A stretch of DNA of 6,117 bases from a bacterium (GCA_030428695.1 JAUIEM010000487.1:1-6117); one strand, 5' to 3'. Shown: positions 1 through 5,373, counted from the first letter of the stretch. Made by a program: numbers and translations. The notes: generated by a model from the letters alone, not told the origin.

Positions 1-77
1 AGGGAAGAGGGGAAGAGGGAAGTGGGGAAGAGGGAAGTGGGGAAGAGGGAAGAGGGAAGAGGGAAGAGGGGAAGAGG
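1..77. repeat. Purine-rich 7-bp tandem repeat
   Basis: The + strand is almost purely purine, built from variants of the heptamer GGGAAGA with interspersed GGGAAGT and an extra G in some units. It runs into the left window edge, so its full length is unknown. Open frames across it only give Gly/Lys/Arg/Glu-rich low-complexity translations, and I do not regard them as genes. Such arrays are prone to slippage and to variation in copy number. Confidence 0.85.
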
Positions 78-78
78 C

Positions 79-178
79 CGCACATCCCCCAACAACCGCC
101 CGCGCCCTCCACCCGGCCCTCGGTTACGGCCACGGCCACGGCTACGACGCGACGGATCACGGCCCACGGCCCACGGTC
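79..178 (+). repeat. Dispersed repeat, copy A
   Basis: This stretch matches 4280-4372 in the same orientation. The first 40 bases (79-118) agree at 36 of 40 positions by eye, and a 19-base block, ACGACGCGACGGATCACGG, is identical (144-162 here, 4333-4351 there). Between these blocks copy A carries extra bases made of ACGGCC units. The right end degenerates into a 7-bp period (CACGGCC, CACGGCC, CACGGTC). No coding potential is evident. It lies about 80 bp upstream of the kinase-FGE gene. Confidence 0.8.
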
Positions 179-200
179 CGGCCGTTCCCAGAAAAATCCA

Positions 201-233
201 ACACCGTCCCGCACACTTCAACGAAAACGGTGT
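201..233 (+). promoter_or_regulatory. Inverted repeat in the leader of the kinase gene
   Basis: ACACCGT (201-207) and ACGGTGT (227-233) are perfect 7-bp inverted repeats around a 19-bp A-rich spacer. The right arm ends 24 bp before the chosen start codon. It could be an operator half-site pair or a leader hairpin; a 7-bp match with this spacing may also be chance. I see no convincing -35/-10 pair next to it. Confidence 0.3.
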
Positions 234-245
234 AACGGGGACCAG

Positions 246-251
246 AGGAGG
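246..251 (+). promoter_or_regulatory. Ribosome binding site deciding the kinase start
   Basis: A perfect AGGAGG ends directly against an ATG at 252 and lies 6 bases before a second in-frame ATG at 258. A Shine-Dalgarno with zero spacing would not work for the first ATG, so 258 is the likely start. The difference is only two residues (Met-Pro). Confidence 0.8.
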
Positions 252-257
252 ATGCCG

Positions 258-3050
258 ATGCCCGCTACCACCCTGTGCTCCCGTTGCAATCATGAACCCG
301 CCGGCCCGCTCGGCGTCTGCGCTCCCTGCCTGGGCCCCGCGGTCGAGGCGGACGTGCAGCGCGGACGGCTCGAGCGTTTCGTGCGCGACGCGATCGTGCT
401 CGCGCTGGTCAACTTCAGCCCCGCTCCGCTCGGCTTCGCCGTGCAGCTCGGCCTGAGCTTCTGGGAGAACTTCTGCCGCCGCGCTCCGGCCGACCGCGCC
501 CGGCTGATCGGCGCGGCCGCCGCCCCGGACGCGCCCGGAGAGCTCGCCGCCAGCCTAGGCCCCGAGCTGGCGGCGGGTCCGGGACTGGAGCCGGAGGCGG
601 CCGAGCAGCTCGTCGAGCGGCTGGTCGGCGCGGTCGCGGCCTGCCCGGCAGACGCCGACCCGGCGACGGTCGAGACGGTGTTGCGGGAGCGCCTGCTGCC
701 CGAGGGCTCGCGCCTGTGCCTGCCGCCGACCCGGGTCCAGCCCGTCAGCACCCGCCTGCTCGGACGCCGCGCCCGGCGTGTCGAGCCGGCGGTCGCGCTG
801 CCCGGGGTGCCGGGCTACCGCGTGCTCGACGTCCTCGGCCGGGGCGGGCAGGGCACCGTCCTGCTCGTGCTGCGCGAGGAGACGGGTGCGCACTGCGCGT
901 TGAAGCTCCGGCCCTGGAGCGCGCGCGCCGCCCAGGCCAACGAGGTGTCGCGAAAGCTCGAGAAGCACCCGCAAGTGATCGAGTGGGTGGACGACGGCGA
1001 GCTGCTCGACGGCGGCCGCTGGAGCTACGTCGTCCAGCGCCCGGTCTGCGCCGGGACGGTGCGCCAGGCGATCGACCAGGGCCTCGACCGCGAGACCGCC
1101 CTGTGCTTCGCCGGCCAGATGCTCGAGGGCCTCGCCTCCGTGCACGGGCAGAACGTCGTCCACCGCGACCTCAAGCCCTCGAACCTGCTTTTGCAGTTCG
1201 TCGGGCGCGAAGAGGAGGGGCTGTTCGGGAGCGACCTGCGGTTGCGCATCACCGACCTCGGCCTGGCCCGCGATCTCGCCCGGACGCGGCTGACGCGGAC
1301 CGGCGCGGGCGGCGGCTGGACGCACCTGTACTTCTCCCCGGAGCACATCCGGGCGGAGGACGGGACGAGCGTCGGCTTCGCCTCGGACATCTGGTGCTGC
1401 GGGCTGGTGATCCACGAGCTCCTGACCGGGAGCCTGCCCTACAAGCGCAGCTGGTCCGAGTGGCGGCTGTGCATGCACCTCACCCCCTCGGAGTGGAAGT
1501 ACACGCCGCCCGAGGACCTGCCGGCGCCCCTGCAGAGCTTCCTCCGCGACTGCCTGCACATCGACCCGGACAAGCGCTGGCGGAGCGGGCAGGAGGCGCT
1601 GGAGGCGTTCCGCGAGGCCGGTGGTGATCTGCTCGCCCGGCTGCGCCACGAGCGCTACCGCGCGGGCTGGAAGGAGGTGCTCGAGCGTGGCCTGCTGCGC
1701 GACTTCCTCCGGGACCGCGACGGCGTGCTCGGCGAAGATGCGGCGACGGACTGCGCGCGCGCCCTGGCGGCGGCGGGGGTGGAGGCCTTCGATGCGCGGC
1801 GCCTGCCCGGGCTGCTCGAGGGGCTCGCTCCGGCGGTGCGGGCGGGGCTCGCGAAGCAAGCGGTGGCGCGGCGTCTCGACGAGGCCTTGCGCGATGCGGT
1901 CGCCGGGCTGCCCGAGGATCCTGGCGGCGCGGACTGGAGCGCGCTGGGCGCGCAGCTCATGAAGGGCGGAGAGGCGATCGCGGCGCGCCGGGCCGAGGCC
2001 GACCGCGTGCAGCAGGAGGCGGCGGAGGAGCTGCTCGCGCCCCTCGGCGCGGACTGGGCCGGAAGCGAGCGGCCGGCGCGCCGGCCGCGGGCTCAACGGC
2101 CGCTCCCCGGCCTGGAGGCGAGAGAGCGCTGGTGGAGCCCCGCCCCGGAACAGAGGGCTGAGGCGGCGCGGTGCGGATGGCCCGTGGCGGTGCGGAACAC
2201 TCGGGAGATGGACTTCGCGCTGATTCCGGCGGGGTCCTTCCGGATGGGGTCGCCGGAAGCTGAGCCGGGGCGGGACAGTGACGAAGAGTTGCACAACGTC
2301 ACGCTCACGCGCAGGTTCTACCTCAAGGCGACGCCGGTCACCCAGGGCGAGTTCGCCGGGCTGATGGGGTACAACCCCTCCTGGTTCAAGGGAGCGGGGC
2401 TCGAGGCGCCGGTCGAGATGGTGAGCTGGTTCGACGCCGTGGCCTTCTGCAATGCGCTGTCCGAGGCCGAGGGGCTGGTGCCTGCCTACGTCCTCGACGA
2501 GGTCGAGAAGGACGAGGGCGGAAGCATCACCGCCGCGACGGTGCGCTTCCATGGGCTGCACAGCCCGGGCTACCGGTTGCCGAGCGAGGCGGAGTGGGAG
2601 TACGCCTGCCGGGCGGGCACGGCGAGCGCGCTGTACACGGGGGCGTTGACGATCCGCGGCGAGCGGGACGGACCCGAGCTCGACCCGATCGCCTGGTACG
2701 GGGGAAACAGCGGCGTCCGTTACGAGGGAGCCGTCGACAGCTCCGACTGGAAGGAGAAGCAGCACGCGCACGAGCGGGCGGGAACCCATGCCGTCGGGCA
2801 GAAGCTTCCGAATGGCTGGGGACTGTTCGACATGCTCGGCAACGTCTGGGAATGGTGCGGTGACTGGTTCGGTTCGTACGAAGGAGATGTGACGGACCCC
2901 GGCGGGCCGGCGACGGGCGTGGGCCGCGTGCTTCGTGGCGGATCCTGGTACGACTACGCCAGGAGGTGCCGCTCGGCCTACCGCGGCTACAGGAGGCCGA
3001 GGAGCCGCTACAGTAATCTGGGCTTCCGCCCCGCGAGGTGTCTCCCTTAG
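258..3050 (+). CDS. Zinc-ribbon / Ser-Thr protein kinase / FGE-like (SUMF1) fusion protein
   Basis: A 930-residue, probably cytosolic, signalling protein; no signal peptide or membrane segment is visible. Residues 7-24 form a CxxC-x10-CxxC zinc ribbon. A Hanks-type kinase spans about 184-452: glycine loop GRGGQGTV (194-201), ATP-binding Lys216 in CALKL, catalytic HRDLKPSN (302-309, Asp304), DLG in place of DFG (333-335), SPE in place of APE (360-362) and DIWCCG (377-382). All catalytic residues are present, so it should be active. A helical linker (about 455-640) follows, then an FGE-sulfatase/SUMF1 domain (about 650-928) with IPAGSFRMGSP, RLPSEAEWEYACRAG, NVWEW (862-866), LRGGSW (892-897) and LGFRPAR. 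Aligned to true formylglycine-generating enzymes by eye, the first active-site Cys is Asp899; the second is kept as Cys904. The domain therefore more likely binds a ligand or protein than makes formylglycine. The gene converges on an ECF sigma gene. Its last codons look like a DGR variable region. Confidence 0.95.
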   Translation: MPATTLCSRCNHEPAGPLGVCAPCLGPAVEADVQRGRLERFVRDAIVLALVNFSPAPLGFAVQLGLSFWENFCRRAPADRARLIGAAAAPDAPGELAASLGPELAAGPGLEPEAAEQLVERLVGAVAACPADADPATVETVLRERLLPEGSRLCLPPTRVQPVSTRLLGRRARRVEPAVALPGVPGYRVLDVLGRGGQGTVLLVLREETGAHCALKLRPWSARAAQANEVSRKLEKHPQVIEWVDDGELLDGGRWSYVVQRPVCAGTVRQAIDQGLDRETALCFAGQMLEGLASVHGQNVVHRDLKPSNLLLQFVGREEEGLFGSDLRLRITDLGLARDLARTRLTRTGAGGGWTHLYFSPEHIRAEDGTSVGFASDIWCCGLVIHELLTGSLPYKRSWSEWRLCMHLTPSEWKYTPPEDLPAPLQSFLRDCLHIDPDKRWRSGQEALEAFREAGGDLLARLRHERYRAGWKEVLERGLLRDFLRDRDGVLGEDAATDCARALAAAGVEAFDARRLPGLLEGLAPAVRAGLAKQAVARRLDEALRDAVAGLPEDPGGADWSALGAQLMKGGEAIAARRAEADRVQQEAAEELLAPLGADWAGSERPARRPRAQRPLPGLEARERWWSPAPEQRAEAARCGWPVAVRNTREMDFALIPAGSFRMGSPEAEPGRDSDEELHNVTLTRRFYLKATPVTQGEFAGLMGYNPSWFKGAGLEAPVEMVSWFDAVAFCNALSEAEGLVPAYVLDEVEKDEGGSITAATVRFHGLHSPGYRLPSEAEWEYACRAGTASALYTGALTIRGERDGPELDPIAWYGGNSGVRYEGAVDSSDWKEKQHAHERAGTHAVGQKLPNGWGLFDMLGNVWEWCGDWFGSYEGDVTDPGGPATGVGRVLRGGSWYDYARRCRSAYRGYRRPRSRYSNLGFRPARCLP
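2946..3041 (+). other. Candidate DGR variable region in the FGE-like domain
   Basis: After the LRGGSW motif the protein reads YDYARRCRSAYRGYRR, then PRSRYSN and LGFRPAR. This matches the layout of C-type-lectin-fold DGR target proteins, where a fixed RGGSW and a fixed GFR bracket Asn-derived variable positions. The codons fit an A-rich AAC/AAT-type template with A substitutions: TAC, GAC, TAC, GGC, TAC, AGC, TAC, AGT, AAT. Codon use breaks sharply here. Scanning the frame, I count six AGG arginine codons in the last 35 codons, against two AGG and one AGA in the roughly 890 before. No template repeat or reverse transcriptase is in the window, so this is an inference from pattern. Confidence 0.5.
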
Positions 3051-3092
3051 CGCTCTTACCCTCTTTCCCTCTACGGGTCTTCGGAGGTTCCT

Positions 3093-3181
3093 GCAGGGCA
3101 GCGCCGGCACGGATCAAGCGCGGCGCGGAGAACCGAAGCGGAGCCGGTCGCGCCGAGCGGTCCGGGCCGGCGCTGCCCTGC
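3093..3181. repeat. Long foldback (21-bp arms, 20/21 matching)
   Basis: The arms at 3093-3113 and 3161-3181 are complementary at 20 of 21 positions. The 47-bp spacer folds again: 3118-3127 pairs with 3149-3158 (9 of 10), and ACCG (3132-3135) with CGGT (3145-3148). Nearly the whole 89 bases could therefore pair on either strand. It starts 42 bp after the kinase stop codon and ends exactly where the next hairpin begins. It may be a structured RNA, a transcription-blocking structure, a short palindromic mobile element, or the structure often found after a DGR variable region. Confidence 0.75.
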
Positions 3182-3214
3182 TCCCGGGCACTTCCTCTGA
3201 GGAAGTGTCCGGGA
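3182..3214. terminator. 16-bp stem hairpin between convergent genes
   Basis: The arms 3182-3197 and 3199-3214 pair at 15 of 16 positions around a single central base; the exception is G3188 against T3208, a G-U pair in RNA. A TTTT run (3221-3224) follows on the + strand, 6 bases past the stem. There is no T-run on the - strand side. It lies between the kinase stop (+) and the ECF stop (-) and could end transcription from both sides, best from the +. The single-base centre means real RNA would open to a slightly larger loop. A role in a repeat element is equally possible. Confidence 0.55.
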
Positions 3215-3267
3215 TGTCGATTTTCGGGGATAGTTGATGTTCGGACAAAACCATGCCAGATGGTCGC

Positions 3268-3990
3268 TCACCGCCCGACCCGAGGCAACGCATCCTCGAG
3301 CAGTTGCAGCAATTCCTCTTCGCACTCTGCCGGGTCCGCCACCGTGTCGGCGACAAGCCCGCGCAGGACCGCACGGAGGCGCTCGCGGGTCCGACGGATG
3401 CTGTTCTGGACCTCCTTGACCGTCAGCCCGAGCTCTTCGGCGATGGCCGGAGCCTTTTTTCCCGCCAGGTAGAGCCGAAACACGGCGAGCTCTTCCTCTG
3501 TCGCCTGCTCGGCGACCTTTGCCTGCGCCTCGTCCAAAAGCTGCCAGGCCAGGCGCCGATCGAGGATGCGGTCCGGTGTCTCGAGGTCGTGCGGCTCCGC
3601 CCCGAGCGCGTCGAGCGGGACGTGGGCGACGCCGCCGCCGCGCTTCTGCCTGCCCTGGTCCCGCCAGACGTTCTTGATCGCGTTCTGCAAGCAGGTCTTG
3701 AGGAACCAGCGAAGCTTGCCCTCCCCCCGGCAGGCCGTCAGCGTCTCCGGCGATTCGACGAAGCGCATGAACACCTCCTGGAGCGCATCTTCGGCCCCGC
3801 TCCGCGCCCGCTCCGCGTCGTCCTTCCCGTGGCTCCGCACCCAGGCGCTCAGGGCGAAGAGCAGCGGCTCCCGGTACTTCTCGAACAGCTCGCGCAGGGC
3901 GTCCCGGGCCTCCGCCTCCGAGCCGCCGCGCACCCGGGAGACCAGGCTCCAGCGGGTGGCGGGGAAGTTTCTCTGCAGGGAGTCGGGCAT
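3268..3990 (-). CDS. ECF-type RNA polymerase sigma factor
   Basis: A 240-residue sigma-70 family factor of the extracytoplasmic-function type, which directs RNA polymerase to a small regulon. The N-terminus carries FPATRWSLV (residues 9-17), an opening I associate with ECF factors of Planctomycetota and relatives. Sigma region 2 spans about 27-117 with EDALQEVF (67-74) and a basic, aromatic WFLKTCLQNAIKNVWR stretch (95-110) for -10 melting. Sigma region 4 spans about 140-212 with the helix-turn-helix KKAPAIAEELGLTVKEVQ (178-195) and an Arg-rich recognition helix. An acidic tail (211-240) follows. An in-frame GTG at 4026 would add 12 residues, but the ATG at 3990 has GAGG five bases upstream and leaves TRWSLV near the N-terminus. 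No anti-sigma gene is adjacent. The convergent neighbour is a protein kinase gene, so control by phosphorylation is a plausible alternative. Confidence 0.93.
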   Translation of the reverse strand: MPDSLQRNFPATRWSLVSRVRGGSEAEARDALRELFEKYREPLLFALSAWVRSHGKDDAERARSGAEDALQEVFMRFVESPETLTACRGEGKLRWFLKTCLQNAIKNVWRDQGRQKRGGGVAHVPLDALGAEPHDLETPDRILDRRLAWQLLDEAQAKVAEQATEEELAVFRLYLAGKKAPAIAEELGLTVKEVQNSIRRTRERLRAVLRGLVADTVADPAECEEELLQLLEDALPRVGR

Positions 3991-4017
3991 GGTCGCCTCG
4001 GGCTGGGGTCTTCGTTG

Positions 4018-4023
4018 TCTATA
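4018..4023 (-). promoter_or_regulatory. Possible -10 element of the ECF sigma gene
   Basis: On the - strand TGTATAGA contains an extended -10-like element (TG directly before TATAGA), 27 bases upstream of the ATG at 3990. No good -35 hexamer lies 16-18 bases further upstream. It is an isolated AT-rich spot in GC-rich DNA, and that is the only reason to list it. Confidence 0.25.
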
Positions 4024-4084
4024 CACCCTTTTGCGGGGGCTGGTCGGTAGAACTTTGGGACGGCGCTCGCCCCAAGCGACGGAA

Positions 4085-4108
4085 GGCGGGGGTAAACCCC
4101 GCCACTAC
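4085..4108 (-). repeat. GTAG-type REP palindrome, left copy
   Basis: Read on the - strand this is GTAG followed by a hairpin: GGCGGGG (4085-4091) pairs perfectly with CCCCGCC (4097-4103) around a 5-base loop. It matches the copy at 4187-4210 at 23 of 24 positions in opposite orientation. A GTAG tetranucleotide next to a short GC-rich stem is the hallmark of REP elements mobilised by REP-associated tyrosine transposases (RAYTs), as described in several bacterial groups. The family assignment is inferred from form. Confidence 0.75.
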
Positions 4109-4186
4109 ATGAGAAATCCGTTGAGGAAGGCGAGCTCAAAGAGAACTTGGAAACCTGGCAACCGCACACTTACATTGCAACCGAAT

Positions 4187-4210
4187 GTAGGGGCGGGGTT
4201 TACCCCCGCC
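4187..4210 (+). repeat. GTAG-type REP palindrome, right copy
   Basis: GTAG (4187-4190) is followed by GGCGGGG (4192-4198), loop TTTAC and CCCCGCC (4204-4210); G4191 and C4211 extend the stem to 8 bp. With the left copy it forms an inverted pair 78 bp apart, the two GTAG ends facing inward, like a BIME (paired REP unit). The 78-bp centre shows no gene. No transposase is in the window, so any mobilisation would be in trans. Confidence 0.75.
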
Positions 4211-4279
4211 CGTCGTACCGAGGGAACACGCGCCCCAACCGCCGAGGAAACCCACCGCGTGGACCGAAAACCCGAACCC

Positions 4280-4387
4280 CGCACATCCCCCAACCACCGC
4301 CCGCAGCTTCCACCCGGCCCACGGCCACGGTCACGACGCGACGGATCACGGATCACGGACCACGGACCACGGATCACGGCCACGGTT
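4280..4387 (+). repeat. Dispersed repeat, copy B, with 7-bp tandem array
   Basis: This is the direct-orientation partner of 79-178. It starts with the same CGCACATCCCCCAAC and shares the 19-base identical block at 4333-4351. From 4340 it continues as a heptamer array: GACGGAT, CACGGAT, CACGGAC, CACGGAC, CACGGAT, CACGGCC. The array differs in unit order and number from copy A, as expected for slippage-prone repeats. It lies 4,201 bp from copy A and 290 bp upstream of the ECF sigma start. Confidence 0.8.
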
Positions 4388-4439
4388 CGAGGGTCGGCGG
4401 GATGCGCAAAGGAATGGCGTGCATGCGATTCTCCCCCTG

Positions 4440-4454
4440 CCCCCCGGTGGGGGG
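4440..4454. terminator. C6-GGT-G6 hairpin followed by TTT
   Basis: CCCCCC (4440-4445), a 3-base loop, then GGGGGG (4449-4454) and TTTC. On the + strand it resembles a minimal intrinsic terminator, but I see no + strand gene ahead of it, and the T-run is only three bases. It may belong to the surrounding repeat cluster instead. Confidence 0.35.
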
Positions 4455-4471
4455 TTTCACTTCATCAACTT

Positions 4472-4493
4472 GTCGGACACCACCGTGTCAGAC
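4472..4493. repeat. 9-bp imperfect hairpin
   Basis: GTCGGACAC (4472-4480) and GTGTCAGAC (4485-4493) pair at 8 of 9 positions around CACC. It lies 17 bp after the C6/G6 hairpin and 23 bp before the larger inverted repeat, so the three may be parts of one structured element. No function can be assigned. Confidence 0.5.
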
Positions 4494-4516
4494 GCAGGCT
4501 GCCCGAAGAAGGCCCG

Positions 4517-4593
4517 TCCAAACCTGGAGCCAGCTCCGGGGCACGTCACTTCGCGGAAGATCGTCGCTGGCCGGAGCTGTCTCCAGCTTTGGA
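4517..4593. repeat. 23-bp inverted repeat with 31-bp loop
   Basis: Arm 4517-4539 and the reverse complement of 4571-4593 agree at 21 of 23 positions. The arms contain the perfect 9-bp pair CAGCTCCGG / CCGGAGCTG. Each arm is itself partly palindromic (CTGGAG/CTCCAG, CTCCA/TGGAG), so alternative folds exist. A 31-base loop separates the arms. It could be a short palindromic mobile element or a structured RNA; no gene overlaps it convincingly. Confidence 0.7.
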
Positions 4594-4722
4594 GGGCAAC
4601 CTGGTCCTCTGGAACGCTTCTCTCGTTGATGTTGCGCCCTCCCGGGCGCCCGGAAGGGACCCACGCCGTCGCGCCTCGCGGACAAACAGGACCCGCGAAC
4701 CGACATCCGGCGGAGTCGAACC

Positions 4723-4754
4723 GCTCTGCGCCTCCGCGTCTCTGCGCCTCTGCG
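4723..4754. repeat. Four-unit 8-bp tandem repeat
   Basis: Four consecutive octamers on the + strand: GCTCTGCG, CCTCCGCG, TCTCTGCG, CCTCTGCG, followed by TTGAATTC. On the - strand they translate to NAEAQRRGGAE-like peptides, a familiar spurious translation of a repeat that recurs in many unrelated bacterial genomes. The array lies 28 bp beyond the stop codon of the 4783-5346 gene. Confidence 0.75.
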
Positions 4755-4782
4755 TTGAATTCCTCCCCGATCGGCTCCCCGC

Positions 4783-5346
4783 TCACGCCCGCTCGTCATC
4801 CCCGTCCCCGACCCGCTCCGCAAACGGCTCGAACCACTGGTCGAAGACCAGGTGCACCGGCTGCAGCTCCTCGGCGACCGTCGTCGGGGCCTGCTCGATG
4901 CCGTCGAGCCGCAGCTCCCAGAGCCACAGGACGTCGAAGTCCTCGACGATGCGCGCGTGGACCTCCTCGAGCTCCTCCCGCGTCAGCGGATCGGTCTCCG
5001 GTTCGTCGCCCCCGCCCGGCCAGGGGTCGTCGAGCTTCGCCTCGTCGTGCAGGGAGGCGCGCAGGCCGCTGAAGATGTCGACCAGCAGCAGCTCCTCGGC
5101 GGTCGAGCCCGGCCGCCACTCCTCCGTGCCGCGCATCTTCTCCAACAGGCCGCGCGCGGCCTCCAGCAAGCGTTCGAAGAAGGCGAGGTCGTAGCGGAGC
5201 ACGTGCTTGGGCGGCAGGTCCAGCGGCTGCTGGTGATGGAACTCCTCGTGGGCGAGAGATCCTTCGATGGTGTCGACGAGAATCTCCGCCTGGCTCACCA
5301 GGTGGCTCGCCACCTCGTCGCGCAGGTGATGGCCGTTGACGTGCAA
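4783..5346 (-). CDS. Unrecognised acidic protein (187 residues)
   Basis: I do not recognise the family. The protein is rich in Glu, Asp and Leu and looks mostly helical, with no signal peptide, membrane segment or cysteine. Distinct stretches are [20 protein letters not shown] (50-69), a Pro/Gly/Asp-rich hinge (about 105-120) and a Trp-rich helical part with [18 protein letters not shown] (135-152). The frame is closed by an in-frame TGA upstream, and the earliest start is TTG at 5346, with GGGGGAA four bases before it as a weak ribosome site. Later GTG codons (for example residue 12) are possible. Third codon positions are strongly GC throughout, supporting a real gene. It is divergent from HU across a 173-bp gap holding a perfect palindrome. 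The overlapping 398-codon frame at 4796-5992 also crosses the HU gene antisense and is a shadow. Confidence 0.72.
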   Translation of the reverse strand: MHVNGHHLRDEVASHLVSQAEILVDTIEGSLAHEEFHHQQPLDLPPKHVLRYDLAFFERLLEAARGLLEKMRGTEEWRPGSTAEELLLVDIFSGLRASLHDEAKLDDPWPGGGDEPETDPLTREELEEVHARIVEDFDVLWLWELRLDGIEQAPTTVAEELQPVHLVFDQWFEPFAERVGDGDDERA

Positions 5347-5357
5347 GGTGTTCCCCC

Positions 5358-5373
5358 GGGTGGACGTCCACCC
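5358..5373. promoter_or_regulatory. Perfect 16-bp palindrome, candidate operator
   Basis: GGGTGGACGTCCACCC is a perfect dyad, located 11 bp upstream of the TTG start of the 4783-5346 gene and 146 bp upstream of HU. It overlaps the expected leader of the - strand gene. A dimeric repressor bound here would block that gene; an mRNA hairpin is the alternative. A second short dyad, CCCTCAGGG, overlaps its right end (5371-5379). Confidence 0.5.

Larger units (their letters stand above)
3991..4782. other. Gene-poor, repeat-rich intergenic region
   Basis: About 790 bp lie between two - strand genes. Open frames cross it on both strands, but none shows a domain, a good ribosome site or consistent codon use. 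In order it holds a weak promoter candidate for the sigma gene, a pair of inverted GTAG palindromes, copy B of the dispersed repeat, a C6/G6 hairpin, a 9-bp hairpin, a 23-bp inverted repeat and an octamer array. The density of separate repeat types suggests an accumulation site for short non-autonomous elements. Confidence 0.75.

Noticed and set aside
555..3110. Long - strand open frame of 851 codons
   Set aside because: It runs antisense to the whole kinase-FGE gene. The translation is Arg/Ala/Pro/Leu-rich with no domain, and it arises because GC-rich codons lack stops on the opposite strand.
4340..4387. CRISPR array
   Set aside because: The units are 7 bp and directly adjacent, with no spacers. 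It is a simple tandem repeat.
4517..4593. Integron attC site
   Set aside because: The size and foldback are suggestive, but the conserved RYYYAAC and GTTRRRY core sites are absent and there is no cassette array.
4457..4786. Small - strand frame with NAEAQRRGGAE and ending SDTVVSDKLMK
   Set aside because: The N-terminal part is just translation of the 8-bp tandem repeat, and the rest crosses the 23-bp inverted repeat. There is no ribosome site and no family resemblance.
3566..5194. Long + strand open frame of 542 codons
   Set aside because: It crosses the ECF gene antisense, the repeat cluster and the unknown gene antisense. The translation is Ser/Arg-rich and without domains.
4783..5346. 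HExxH (HEEFH, residues 33-37) as a zinc protease motif in the unknown protein
   Set aside because: The motif is short, its surroundings do not look like a zincin active-site helix, and no third ligand motif is evident. Chance is the simpler reading.
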